Shown here piece after piece: positions 1 through 8,808 of a stretch of 34,503 nt of DNA. The notes under the pieces are model-generated. The model was not told the origin of the DNA, made no database searches, and saw nothing but the letters and a program-made list of their open reading frames with translations. The DNA comes from Burkholderiales bacterium. Lineage in GTDB: Bacteria; Pseudomonadota; Gammaproteobacteria; Burkholderiales; Burkholderiaceae_C. The DNA is taken from positions 1 through 34,503 of the forward strand of contig JAFKGE010000051.1 in assembly GCA_017307865.1 (NCBI GenBank). Reading direction: 5' to 3'. Within the stretch, counting starts at the first letter, position 1. Every line of letters begins with the position of its first letter. The translations under genes were made by a program, and so were the position numbers.

Positions 1-138
1 TTCCACAACCGCGTCTTCGACAGCCTGGAGGCGCTCGAAGATCACCTTGAGCTCGCCCTGCGAGACTTCGAGAGCAACTGCGAACGGATCCGATCCATCG
101 TCGCCTGGCCGTGGATTATTGATGCGCTATTGAATTAG
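1..138 (+). CDS. IS630-family transposase, C-terminal end (partial)
   Basis: The window opens inside a reading frame of 45 residues ending at TAG (136-138). It begins FHNRVFDSLEALEDHLE and ends near AWPWIIDALLN. I recognise this as the extreme C-terminus of IS630/Tc1-type DDE transposases, which carry out cut-and-paste insertion at TA dinucleotides. The catalytic DDE residues would lie upstream of the window, so activity cannot be judged. No clear terminal inverted repeat is visible after the stop; an unrelated 85-bp interspersed repeat starts about 10 bp downstream. The family call rests on the C-terminal motif only. Confidence 0.72.
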   Translation, partial: FHNRVFDSLEALEDHLELALRDFESNCERIRSIVAWPWIIDALLN

Positions 139-147
139 AAATGGAAT

Positions 148-230
148 CAGCCCCCGGAGGGGGACAACGCCAGTGGCCGGGGCAAGCCCGCTCCGCGACG
201 TTCCCGGAAGGCCTGCTCCGCAGCCTTCGG
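148..230 (-). repeat. 85-bp GC-rich interspersed repeat, copy A
   Basis: In reverse complement this matches 5598-5680 over almost its whole length. Shared blocks include ccgaagg, gcggagcaggcc, cgggcttgccccggccac and agcgttgt followed by a C-run/G-run palindrome. It lies between the IS630 end and the terminator downstream of katA and has no reading frame of its own. It looks like a REP-type element. Confidence 0.7.
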
Positions 231-257
231 ACATTGAATGCGCAGTGAAGACAGGAA

Positions 258-290
258 AAGCCTTGGTTTTTGACCAAGGCCTTCTATTTT
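258..290. terminator. bidirectional intrinsic terminator downstream of katA
   Basis: A 7-bp stem gccttgg (260-266) / ccaaggc (274-280) has a 7-nt loop. It is followed on the plus strand by cttctattttt and on the minus strand by cttttcctgtctt. It lies about 90 nt past the catalase stop, so it can end the minus-strand katA transcript and also transcription coming out of the IS630 transposase. Confidence 0.6.
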
Positions 291-346
291 TGCTACTCTT
301 TCAGTAGCTTCTTGCGCAGGATAGACAGGGGCTGGAGGCGATTTCC
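284..346 (+). repeat. tagctgc-type interspersed repeat, copy 1
   Basis: This degenerate copy of the repeat family has a ctattttt head, agtagcttcttgcgca in the stem region and ggggctggaggc before the tail. A small hairpin gctact (292-297) / agtagc (303-308) lies in its head. It lies between the katA stop and the terminator. Its similarity to the better copies (30548-30612, 12461-12524) is clear in order and spacing but imperfect in sequence. Confidence 0.55.
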
Positions 347-371
347 ATGTGGAAATCGCCGCAGGCGATCG

Positions 372-1901
372 TCAGACCGGCAGCGCCACCAGCGGGTTGC
401 CGAACATCGGGTCGTCCTTCTTCGAGGCCAGCGCCTTGGCCAGGTCGAGCCCCAGCGCCTTGGCCACGCCGGCGCCGTAGGCCGGATCGGCCGCGTTGCA
501 GTTGCGGATGTGGCGGAACTTGATGAACTCGGGCGCGTCGCCCATGGCGCGGGCGGTGTTGCCGAACAGGGCTTCCTGCTGCACCGGGCTCATCAGGCGG
601 AACAGCCTGCCCGGCTGCTCGAAGTAGTTGCTGTCGTCCTCGTGGAAGCTCCAGTGCCTGGCGTTGCCGGTGATCTTGAGCGGCGGCTCGGCAAAGTCGG
701 GCTGGCCCTGCCACTGGCCGAAGCTGTTGGGCTCGTAGTGCGGCAGGCCGCCGTAGTTGCCATCGACGCGGCCGGGGCCGTCGCGGTGGTTGCTGTGCAC
801 CGGGCAGCGCGCCTGGTTCACCGGAATCTGGTGGTAGTTGGCACCCAGGCGGTAGCGCTGCGCGTCGGCGTAGTTGAACAGGCGCGCCTGCAGCATCTTG
901 TCGGGGCTGGCGCCGATGCCGGGCACCAGGTTGCCGGGGGCGAAGGCGACCTGCTCCACGTCGGCAAAGAAGTTCTCGGGGTTCTTGTTCAGCTCGAACT
1001 CGCCGACCTCGGTCAAAGGGTAGTCGCCCTTGTACCAGACCTTGGTCAAATCGAACGGGTGCAGCGCGTACTTCTCGGCGTCAGCCTCGGGCATGACTTG
1101 CACGTACATCTTCCACTTGGGGAAGTCGCCGCGCTCGATGGCCTCGTACAGGTCGCGCTGGTGGCTTTCGCGGTCCTTGCCGACCAGGGCCTCGGCCTCG
1201 GCGTCGGTCAGGTTCTGGATGCCCTGCTGGGTGCGGAAGTGCATCTTGACCCAGAAGCGCTCGCCGTCCTGGTTCCAGAAGCTGTAAGTATGAGAGCTGA
1301 AACCGTGCATGTGGCGGTAGCTCTTGGGGATGCCGCGGTCGCTCATCACCACGGTGACCTGGTGCAGCGCCTCGGGGATCAGCGTCCACCAGTCCCAGTT
1401 GTAGGTGGCACTGCGCAGGTTGGTGCGCGGGTCGCGCTTGACGGCCTTGTTCAGGTCGGGGAACTGGCGCGCGTCGCGGATGAAGAACACGGGCGTGTTG
1501 TTGCCCACCATGTCCCAGTTGCCCTCCTCGGTGTAGAACTTGAGGGCGAAGCCGCGGATGTCGCGCTCGGCGTCGGCCGCGCCGCGCTCGCCGGCCACGG
1601 TGGTGAAGCGGGCGAACATCTCGGTCTTCTTGCCGACCTTTTCAAAGATCTTGGCGCGGGTGTATTTCGTGATGTCCTGGGTCACGGTGAAGGTGCCGAA
1701 GGCGCCCGAGCCCTTGGCGTGCATGCGCCGCTCGGGGATGACCTCGCGCACGAAGCCGGCCAGCTTCTCGTTCAGCCACACGTCCTGCGCCAGCAGCGGG
1801 CCGCGCGGGCCGGCGGTGAGGCTGTCGCGGTTGGTCGGCACGGGGGCGCCGAAGTCGGTGGTCAGGTGGGTGACGGGGCACTTGCGGGGGGCGTCGGTCA
1901 T
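372..1901 (-). CDS. katA: monofunctional haem catalase (clade 3 type)
   Basis: The 509-residue catalase degrades hydrogen peroxide to water and oxygen. The family hallmarks are present. The distal His is in [12 protein letters not shown] (His61), the distal Asn in [11 protein letters not shown] (about 134-135), and the proximal haem ligand Tyr344 in [14 protein letters not shown]. The size fits the small-subunit catalases (about 480-510 aa), and there is no C-terminal flavodoxin-like domain as in KatE. ATG at 1901 is chosen over the upstream in-frame ATG at 1991 because GGAGAT lies 7 nt before it and catalase homology starts there. Upstream is a perfect 7-bp inverted repeat of OxyR type (1996-2014). 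The gene follows mrdA on the same strand but has its own 137-bp leader, so it is probably a separate transcript. The family is certain; the symbol katA rather than another clade 3 name is by convention. Confidence 0.95.
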   Translation of the reverse strand: MTDAPRKCPVTHLTTDFGAPVPTNRDSLTAGPRGPLLAQDVWLNEKLAGFVREVIPERRMHAKGSGAFGTFTVTQDITKYTRAKIFEKVGKKTEMFARFTTVAGERGAADAERDIRGFALKFYTEEGNWDMVGNNTPVFFIRDARQFPDLNKAVKRDPRTNLRSATYNWDWWTLIPEALHQVTVVMSDRGIPKSYRHMHGFSSHTYSFWNQDGERFWVKMHFRTQQGIQNLTDAEAEALVGKDRESHQRDLYEAIERGDFPKWKMYVQVMPEADAEKYALHPFDLTKVWYKGDYPLTEVGEFELNKNPENFFADVEQVAFAPGNLVPGIGASPDKMLQARLFNYADAQRYRLGANYHQIPVNQARCPVHSNHRDGPGRVDGNYGGLPHYEPNSFGQWQGQPDFAEPPLKITGNARHWSFHEDDSNYFEQPGRLFRLMSPVQQEALFGNTARAMGDAPEFIKFRHIRNCNAADPAYGAGVAKALGLDLAKALASKKDDPMFGNPLVALPV

Positions 1902-1995
1902 GGCGATCTCCGGGTGGTGGATGGGGAAAACCGGGCGCGGCGCACCCGATGAGCCCCATTCTGGAGGACGATCGATGATTTGCAAACCCAATCGT

Positions 1996-2014
1996 ATCTA
2001 TCTTGTCGATAGAT
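1996..2014 (-). promoter_or_regulatory. candidate OxyR/LysR-type operator upstream of katA
   Basis: The sequence is ATCTATC-N5-GATAGAT, a perfect 7-bp inverted repeat with a 5-nt spacer. It contains CTAT-N7-ATAG, the inner half-sites of the OxyR consensus; the outer half-sites are not matched. It lies about 95 bp upstream of the katA ATG. On the minus strand a possible -35/-10 (TTGCAA-N16-CAGAAT) follows immediately, which would suit an activator bound next to RNA polymerase. OxyR control of catalase is well established in proteobacteria; here it is inference from the site. Confidence 0.45.
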
Positions 2015-2038
2015 TGACTGAGTAGCCTGGGTCGCCGC

Positions 2039-3973
2039 TCAGGGCGCCGCCAGGTCGGTGACGCGGCGCGGCGTGCCGATGGGCGGGCCGGCCTGGCCGC
2101 GCTCGACGGCTTTCATGTCTTCCTCGCTGGGCACCAGGCCGGCCACCCAGTAGTCCATCACGCGGCGCACGATGGGGGCGGCGGCGGCGGCGCCGAAGCC
2201 GGCGTTCTCGACGATGGCGGCGACGGCGATGGTGGGGTGCTCAGCCGGCGCGAAGGCGATGTACAGCGAGTGGTCGCGCTGGTATTCGGCCAGCTTGGCG
2301 GCGTTGTAGTGGGCGTTCTGCCCCACGCTGATGGCCTGCGCGGTGCCGGTCTTGCCGCCCGACAGGTAGGGCGCGCCGGCAAACACGCCGCGCGAGGTGC
2401 CCTCCTGCGTCACCGCCACCATGGCGCGCAGGATGGTGGCCACGTGCTCGGGCTTGTAGCCCATGGACTGGCCGGCGGGCTCGGCGTTGGCGTGGAACTG
2501 GCCGCTGTGCGGGTCCTGCTCGGCCATCAGCAGGTGCGGCACGTGGTGCACGCCGCCGCCGGCCAGGGTGGCGGTGGCATTGGCCAGCTGCAGCATGGTG
2601 AAGTTGTTGTAGCCCTGGCCGATGCCCAGCGAGATGGTCTCGCCCGCGTACCACTTCTGCTGCTGCGGGCGGCGGTAGGTGGCGCGCTTCCAGGCGGTGG
2701 AGGGCAGCACGCCGCGCACCTCGCCTGGCAGGTCGATGCCGGTGATCTGGCCGAAGCCCAGCGGCTTCATGAAGTCGTGGATGCCGTTGACGCCCATGTC
2801 GTTGGCCAGCTGGTAGAAGTACACGTTGCTGGACTTGGCGATGGCGCGGTGCAGGTCGACCGGCCCCAGCGCGTGGCCCGAGCGGAAGGTGTGGCCGCCG
2901 AAGGTCCAGGAGCCGCCGTCCATCACCACGGTGGACGGCACGCGCTTGCCGGTCTCGAGTGCGCCCAGGCCCATGAAGGGCTTGTAGGTGGAGCCCGGCG
3001 GGTAGGTGCCGCGCAGCGCGCGGTTGAGCAGCGGCTTGTCGAGCGAGCCGTTGAGCTCGTCCCAGTTTTCCTGGTCGATGCCGTCGACGAACAGGTTGGG
3101 GTCGAAGGTGGGCTTGCTCACCAGCGCCAGCACCTCGCCATTGCGCGGGTCGATGGCCACCAGCGCGCCGCGGCGCCGGCCGTACAGCTCTTCGACCATC
3201 TTCTGCAGGCGGATGTCGATGGTCAGTTTGATCGACTCGCCCGGCACCGCCGGCTGGGTGGCCAGGCGCCGCACGGCGTAGCCGCCGGCCGAGGTCTCCA
3301 TGCGCTGCACGCCGGTGGTGCCGTGCAGCAGCTTTTCGTAGCTGGCCTCCACGCCCAGCTTGCCGATGTAGTCGGTGCCGCGGTAGTTGGCGGCGTCGTC
3401 CGAGTCCTCGATGCGGTCCTTTTCCTTCTGGTTGATGCGGCCGATGTAGCCGATCAGGTGCGCGCCGGTCTCGCCCAGCGGGTAGTCGCGAAACAGCCGC
3501 GCCTTGATCTCCACGCCCGGAAAGCGCCAGCGCTGCGCGGCAAAGCGCGCCACTTCCTCGTCGCTCAGGTGCATGCGGATGGGCAGCGACTCGAAGTTGC
3601 GCGAGTCCTCGCGCAGGCGCTTGAAGCGGCGCCGGTCGCGCGGCGAGATCTCGACCACCTGGCCGATGGCGTCGATGGCCTCGTCCACCGGGCGGCCCAG
3701 GCGCGAGGGCGTGATCTCCAGCGTGTAGGAGCGGTAGTTGGACGCCAGCACGATGCCGTTGCGGTCGAAGATTTCGCCGCGGTTGGGCACGATCGGCACC
3801 GCGGCCGTGCGGTTGGTCTCGGCCTGGCGCGCCAGGTCGTCGTGGCGCAGCACCTGCAGCACGTACAGCCGCCAGCCCAGCAGCCCGAAGGCGCCCAGCA
3901 TCACCAGCGCCACCACCAGCAGGCGCAGGCGAAAGCGCGTCAGCTCGGCTTCGAGATTGCGCAGTTCGGTCAT
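2039..3973 (-). CDS. mrdA: penicillin-binding protein 2, cell-elongation transpeptidase
   Basis: The 644-residue PBP2 is the D,D-transpeptidase of the rod complex (elongasome), cross-linking peptidoglycan during lateral wall growth together with RodA and MreBCD. It has one N-terminal membrane anchor (about residues 17-40). A PBP dimerisation domain follows, containing NRGEIFDRNG near 64-73. The transpeptidase domain has the catalytic serine motif STYK (328-331), SSN (381-383) and KTGTA (541-545). Length and order match class B PBP2. ATG at 3973 has only a weak ribosome binding site; an interspersed repeat fills the 65-bp gap to mreD. It is fourth in the mreB-mreC-mreD-mrdA operon. The gene that often follows, rodA/mrdB, is not here; catalase follows instead. 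Confidence 0.96.
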   Translation of the reverse strand: MTELRNLEAELTRFRLRLLVVALVMLGAFGLLGWRLYVLQVLRHDDLARQAETNRTAAVPIVPNRGEIFDRNGIVLASNYRSYTLEITPSRLGRPVDEAIDAIGQVVEISPRDRRRFKRLREDSRNFESLPIRMHLSDEEVARFAAQRWRFPGVEIKARLFRDYPLGETGAHLIGYIGRINQKEKDRIEDSDDAANYRGTDYIGKLGVEASYEKLLHGTTGVQRMETSAGGYAVRRLATQPAVPGESIKLTIDIRLQKMVEELYGRRRGALVAIDPRNGEVLALVSKPTFDPNLFVDGIDQENWDELNGSLDKPLLNRALRGTYPPGSTYKPFMGLGALETGKRVPSTVVMDGGSWTFGGHTFRSGHALGPVDLHRAIAKSSNVYFYQLANDMGVNGIHDFMKPLGFGQITGIDLPGEVRGVLPSTAWKRATYRRPQQQKWYAGETISLGIGQGYNNFTMLQLANATATLAGGGVHHVPHLLMAEQDPHSGQFHANAEPAGQSMGYKPEHVATILRAMVAVTQEGTSRGVFAGAPYLSGGKTGTAQAISVGQNAHYNAAKLAEYQRDHSLYIAFAPAEHPTIAVAAIVENAGFGAAAAAPIVRRVMDYWVAGLVPSEEDMKAVERGQAGPPIGTPRRVTDLAAP

Positions 3974-3980
3974 TGCTCTG

Positions 3981-4037
3981 AATAATATAGCTTATCGCGC
4001 TTGTTGCGCAAGGGCTGGAGGCTTGTTTGGCTTGAAA
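3981..4037 (+). repeat. tagctgc-type interspersed repeat, copy 2
   Basis: The copy has the head aataatatag, the stem region cgcgcttgttgcgcaag and the tail ggcttgtttggcttgaaa. It occupies nearly all of the gap between mreD (stop at 4039) and mrdA (start at 3973), inside the operon. The stem is imperfect and no T-run follows it on the minus strand, so it is more likely a spacer or weak attenuator than a full terminator. Confidence 0.75.
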
Positions 4038-4038
4038 G

Positions 4039-4557
4039 TCACAAGGGTCGGTTCTCGTCCGGGTCGGGCGCGCGGCGCTGCGGCGCCAGCAGCAGCACGC
4101 TCACCGGCCACCACAGCGCGGCCTCCAGCACCGGCGCCAGCAGCAGCGACCAGCCCGGCAGCGCCGCCCCGCCGATCAGCCGCAGCACGGTGGTGATGGC
4201 GTGCGCCGCCGCGAACAGCGGCAGCAGCTGCACCGCCTGGCCGGGCAGCCCGAACCACAGGATACGCCGGTGCAGCATGATCGCGAAGTAGATCAGCACC
4301 GTGTAGGCCAGCGCGTGCTGGCCCAGGCGCGCGGCCTGGTGCACATCCAGCAGCAGCCCGAAGATGAAGGCCGCCGCCATGCCCACGCGGCGCGGCTGGT
4401 GGATGGCCCAGAACACCAGCACCACCGCCAGAAAGTCGGGCATGCCCGGCAGGCGCCCCAGCGGCAGCAGGTCCAGCATCAGCGCCACCAGCAGGCTGCC
4501 CCAGATGAAGCCGGGGCGCGCCGGCAGCAGCAGTTGCTGACCACGCGGCATGATCAT
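4039..4557 (-). CDS. mreD: rod-shape-determining membrane protein MreD
   Basis: The 172-residue integral membrane protein has about five hydrophobic segments, for example FIWGSLLVALMLDLLPLG, FLAVVLVFWAI, AAAFIFGLLLDV and ALAYTVLIYFAIML. This is the size and profile of MreD, a partner of MreB and MreC in the elongation machinery of the inner membrane. The start ATG (4557-4555) overlaps the mreC stop TGA in ATGA fashion, indicating translational coupling. A second ATG two codons later (4551) is possible. The stop lies at the edge of an interspersed repeat, so the C-terminus DENRPL is next to repeat-derived sequence. Sequence conservation in MreD is low; the assignment rests on context and topology together. 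Confidence 0.9.
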   Translation of the reverse strand: MIMPRGQQLLLPARPGFIWGSLLVALMLDLLPLGRLPGMPDFLAVVLVFWAIHQPRRVGMAAAFIFGLLLDVHQAARLGQHALAYTVLIYFAIMLHRRILWFGLPGQAVQLLPLFAAAHAITTVLRLIGGAALPGWSLLLAPVLEAALWWPVSVLLLAPQRRAPDPDENRPL

Positions 4558-5570
4558 GGCGCGCTCCTGCGGTTGGCGGGCCTGGCCGCCGAGGTGGCGC
4601 CGCTCTTGCCCGCGGCCTTGGCGGCCGGCTTGCCGTCGGCCTTGGTCACCGGCTTGGCGGCAGCCGCCGGCGGCGCGACGGGCGCGGGCGCGGCGGCGAT
4701 GGGCGGGGTCGCCACCTGCGCCATCGGTGTCAGCACCATGACGTGCGTGGCGCCCTGCAGCTGCGCCAGCGGCTGGCACAGGATGCGGGCGAAGCTGCTG
4801 TCGCCCTGCCGGTCGACGCTGACCACGCGCGCCACCGGCAGGCCGGGCGGGTACACGCCGTCGATGCCGCTGGTGCTGAGCAGGTCGCCCGCCTTCACGT
4901 CCTCGCCCGCGGGCATGTAGCGCAGCTCCAGCAGGCCGCCCTGCGCCGTCGGGTCGCCGAAGGCCACGCCGCGCGTGCCGGTGCGGGTGTTGACCACCGG
5001 GATCACCTGGTCGCGGTCGATCAGCAGCGTGACCTCACTCACGAAGGGGTAGACCTGCGTCACCTGGCCCAGCACGCCCTCGCCGTCCAGCACCGGCGAG
5101 CCGGGCGCGATGCCCTGCAGCTGGCCCTTGTCGATCACCACGCGGCGGCTGTAGGGGTCGGTGGCGTCGTACAGCACCTGCGCCGCCTGCGACGGCACCT
5201 GGATGCGCTCGCGCAGCGCCAGCAGGCCGCGCAGGCGGGCGTTCTCCAGCAGCAGCTGCTCCACCTGGCCGGCGCGCTGCGACTGCTCGACCAGCTTGCG
5301 GCGCACCGCCTCCTCGGTCTTGCGCGCGGTCTTCAGGTCGGTCAGGTAGCCGCCGAACTCGCGCGCCGCCTGCACCGGCTGCAGCGCCAGCCACTGCGCC
5401 GGATACAGCACGGTGGCGATCGCCGCGCGCAGCGGCTGCACGAGGTGAAAGCGGGCGTCGGCCACCATCAGGAACAGCGCCAGCGCGCTCAGCAGCACCA
5501 GCTGCGACAGCGCCGACGGCCCCTGCTTGAAGAAGGGCGGGGGCGTGCGGTCGAGCGTTTCGAGCGGCAT
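4554..5570 (-). CDS. mreC: rod-shape-determining protein MreC
   Basis: The 338-residue MreC is the periplasmic scaffold of the elongasome. One N-terminal transmembrane helix lies near residues 20-42 (LSQLVLLSALALFLMV). A charged heptad-rich segment, probably coiled coil, spans about 75-120. The two beta domains fall around 125-280, including the conserved region DPYSRRVVIDKG. The last 55 residues are an Ala/Pro/Lys-rich low-complexity tail (AKPVTKADGKPAAKAAGK), longer than in E. coli MreC and probably disordered. ATG at 5570 is the only start before the membrane helix; no strong ribosome binding site is seen. It is separated from mreB by 132 bp that hold a repeat copy, unusual for this tightly packed operon. 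Confidence 0.95.
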   Translation of the reverse strand: MPLETLDRTPPPFFKQGPSALSQLVLLSALALFLMVADARFHLVQPLRAAIATVLYPAQWLALQPVQAAREFGGYLTDLKTARKTEEAVRRKLVEQSQRAGQVEQLLLENARLRGLLALRERIQVPSQAAQVLYDATDPYSRRVVIDKGQLQGIAPGSPVLDGEGVLGQVTQVYPFVSEVTLLIDRDQVIPVVNTRTGTRGVAFGDPTAQGGLLELRYMPAGEDVKAGDLLSTSGIDGVYPPGLPVARVVSVDRQGDSSFARILCQPLAQLQGATHVMVLTPMAQVATPPIAAAPAPVAPPAAAAKPVTKADGKPAAKAAGKSGATSAARPANRRSAP

Positions 5571-5597
5571 GGCGGGTCAGCGGCGCGGCAAGCCGTT

Positions 5598-5680
5598 CCG
5601 AAGGCCGCGGAGCAGGCCACGCCAGAACGCCGTGGTCGGGCTTGCCCCGGCCACCAGCGTTGTCTCCCTCAGGGGGAAGG
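5598..5680 (+). repeat. 85-bp GC-rich interspersed repeat, copy B
   Basis: This is the second copy of the element at 148-230, in the opposite orientation. It fills the mreB-mreC intergenic gap. A related C-run/G-run palindrome (ctccctcaggggga) is followed by an A/G-rich echo (ataggggga) next to the mreB stop. It may form a stable RNA hairpin between the mreB and mreC messages, which could help set the high MreB to MreC ratio; that is inference. Confidence 0.7.
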
Positions 5681-5702
5681 CGCGCCGCGCCATAGGGGGA
5701 GC

Positions 5703-6851
<1,149 letters not shown>

Positions 6852-6880
6852 TCAGGCCGTTTGGGCGAAGGCGGGATAAT
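6852..6880 (+). promoter_or_regulatory. candidate sigma70 promoter for gatCAB
   Basis: A good -10 hexamer GATAAT (6875-6880) sits in otherwise GC-rich intergenic DNA, with a weak -35 (TTCAGG) about 18 bp upstream. Transcription would start near 6887 and leave a leader of about 70 nt before gatC. Confidence 0.4.
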
Positions 6881-6957
6881 ACTTCATCGCCCCGCCGGCG
6901 TCACCGGTGCGCGGCGGCCCAATACCTGAGCTTTTCCCTGATTTTTCGGCTTGTTAC

Positions 6958-7257
6958 ATGGCTTTGACCCTGACTGACATCGACCGCATCGCGCACCTGG
7001 CGCGTCTGGCGCTCCCCGACGGCGAGCGCCAGCCCTTGCTGGAGCGCCTGAACGGCTTCTTCGGCCTCGTCGAGGCCATGCGCGCCGTCGACACCACCGG
7101 CGTCGAGCCGCTGGCGCACCCGCTGGCCGCCGTGCAGGACGTGCAACTGCGCCTGCGCGAGGACGTGGCCAGCGAGCCCGACCAGCGCCAGGCCAACCAG
7201 CAAAGCGCCCCGGCGGTGGAAGACGGCCTGTTCCTGGTGCCGCGGGTGATCGAATGA
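6958..7257 (+). CDS. gatC: Asp-tRNA(Asn)/Glu-tRNA(Gln) amidotransferase subunit C
   Basis: The 99-residue GatC is the small subunit that wraps between GatA and GatB and stabilises the complex. The sequence [19 protein letters not shown] followed by the helical N-terminal half, and the ending [15 protein letters not shown], are typical. ATG 6958 is chosen over the upstream ATG at 6907 because the family starts here. The stop overlaps the gatA start (ATGA at 7254-7257), so the two are translationally coupled. Confidence 0.96.
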   Translation: MALTLTDIDRIAHLARLALPDGERQPLLERLNGFFGLVEAMRAVDTTGVEPLAHPLAAVQDVQLRLREDVASEPDQRQANQQSAPAVEDGLFLVPRVIE

Positions 7258-8720
7258 GCGGCGCCGCCCTGCACCACCAAAGCGTGGCACGGCTGGCCGC
7301 CGCCCTGCGCGCGCGCGAGGTCTCGGCGGTCGAGCTGGCACGGCACTTTCTGGCCCGCATCGCGCAGCACGCCGAGCTGGGCGCCTTCCTGGCCGTCGAC
7401 GAGGCCATCACGCTGGCGCAGGCGCAGGCCGCCGACGCGCGCCTGGCCGCGGGCGACGCGCCGCCGCTCACGGGCGTGCCGCTGGCGCACAAGGACATCT
7501 TCGTCACCCGCGACTGGCCCACCACCGCCGGCTCGCGCATGCTGGCGGGCTACCGCTCGCCCTTCGACGCCACCGTGGTGCGCAAGCTGGCCGAGGCCGG
7601 CATGGTCGGCCTGGGCAAACTCAACTGCGACGAGTTCGCCATGGGCTCGGCCAACGAGAACTCGGCCTTCGGCGCCGTCAAGAACCCCTGGAACCCGGCG
7701 CACGTGCCGGGCGGCTCGTCGGGCGGCAGCGCCGCCGCCGTGGCCGCGGGCTTGAGCCCCGCCGCCACCGGCACCGACACCGGCGGCTCGATCCGCCAGC
7801 CGTCCAGCTTTTGCGGCGTCACCGGCATCAAGCCCACCTATGGCCGCGCCAGCCGCTACGGCATGATCGCCTTCGCCTCCAGCCTGGACCAGGCCGGGCC
7901 CATGGCGCGCACGGCCGAGGACTGCGCCTTGCTGCTGTCCGTCCTGTGCGGCCCCGACCTGGACCGCGACTCGACCTCGCTGGACGTGCCCACCGAGGAC
8001 TTCACGCGCGGCCTGAACGACTCGCTGGACGGCCTGCGCATCGGCGTGCCGCAAGAGTTTCTGGGTGACGGCCTGGCGCCCGACGTGCGCGCCGCGGTCG
8101 AGGCGGCGCTGGCCGAGCTGGAAAAGCTGGGCGCGCGCCGCGTGCCCATCTCGCTGCCGCGCACCGAGCTGGCCATTCCGGTCTACTACATCATCGCCCC
8201 GGCCGAGGCCAGCTCCAACCTGGAGCGCTTCGACGGCGTCAAGTTCGGCCACCGCGCCAAGGACTACGTCGACCTGGAGGACATGTACAAGAAGACCCGT
8301 GCCGAAGGCTTCGGCGCCGAGGTCAAGCGCCGCATCATGACCGGCACCTACGTGCTCTCGCACGGCTACTACGACGCCTACTACCTGCAGGCGCAAAAGC
8401 TGCGCCGCATGATCGCCGACGACTTCCAGGCTGCGTTCCAGCAATGCGACGTCATTGCCGGCCCGGTGGCGCCCACCGTGGCCTGGGCACTGGGCGCCGC
8501 GCGTGACCCGTTGGCCGACTACCTGGCCGACGTCTACACGCTGCCCGCCAGCCTGGCCGGCCTGCCCGGCATGAGCGTGCCGGCCGGTTTTGGCGCCGGC
8601 GGCCTGCCGGTGGGCCTGCAACTGATCGGCAATTATTTGCAGGAAGGGCGGCTGTTGAACGTGGCGCACCGCTTGCAGCAGGCGACCGATTTCCACCTCC
8701 GCCGTCCGGAGGGCTTTTGA
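7254..8720 (+). CDS. gatA: Asp-tRNA(Asn)/Glu-tRNA(Gln) amidotransferase subunit A
   Basis: The 488-residue amidase subunit hydrolyses glutamine and passes ammonia to GatB, which amidates misacylated Glu-tRNA(Gln) and/or Asp-tRNA(Asn). The amidase-signature triad is intact: Lys80 in PLAHKDIF, Ser155 in the glycine/serine loop [14 protein letters not shown], and nucleophile Ser179 in [10 protein letters not shown]. Length is normal. It overlaps gatC by 4 bp. The 88-bp gap to gatB is filled by a palindromic interspersed repeat rather than a normal operon spacer. Confidence 0.98.
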   Translation: MSGAALHHQSVARLAAALRAREVSAVELARHFLARIAQHAELGAFLAVDEAITLAQAQAADARLAAGDAPPLTGVPLAHKDIFVTRDWPTTAGSRMLAGYRSPFDATVVRKLAEAGMVGLGKLNCDEFAMGSANENSAFGAVKNPWNPAHVPGGSSGGSAAAVAAGLSPAATGTDTGGSIRQPSSFCGVTGIKPTYGRASRYGMIAFASSLDQAGPMARTAEDCALLLSVLCGPDLDRDSTSLDVPTEDFTRGLNDSLDGLRIGVPQEFLGDGLAPDVRAAVEAALAELEKLGARRVPISLPRTELAIPVYYIIAPAEASSNLERFDGVKFGHRAKDYVDLEDMYKKTRAEGFGAEVKRRIMTGTYVLSHGYYDAYYLQAQKLRRMIADDFQAAFQQCDVIAGPVAPTVAWALGAARDPLADYLADVYTLPASLAGLPGMSVPAGFGAGGLPVGLQLIGNYLQEGRLLNVAHRLQQATDFHLRRPEGF

Positions 8721-8725
8721 CAATG

Positions 8726-8803
8726 TGCCCCCACGTTCCTCACTTCGTGTATTCACTGCCCCCCGAGGGGGCGGGCCTCCCTTGGGGCGGCCCGGCGGGA
8801 GTC
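8726..8803 (+). repeat. palindromic C/G-run interspersed repeat, copy in the gatA-gatB gap
   Basis: The blocks are tgcccccacg, then cactgccccccgagggggc, then cttggggcggcccggcgg and gagtcc, in that order. The same blocks in the same order occur inside the sensor-kinase gene at 25560-25652. The central cccccgaggggg is self-complementary. The copy pushes gatB 88 bp from gatA and leaves no obvious ribosome binding site except ggagtcc just before the ATG. Confidence 0.75.
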
Positions 8804-8808
8804 CGGCC

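Noticed and set aside
270-1952. Long plus-strand open frame of 560 codons opposite katA
   Set aside because: It mirrors the catalase gene, has a Val/Gly/Ala/His-rich composition typical of antisense GC-rich shadows and no recognisable domain.
2237-3985. Plus-strand open frame of 582 codons opposite mrdA
   Set aside because: Antisense shadow of a gene with intact PBP2 motifs; composition is low-complexity Val/Ala/His/Gln.
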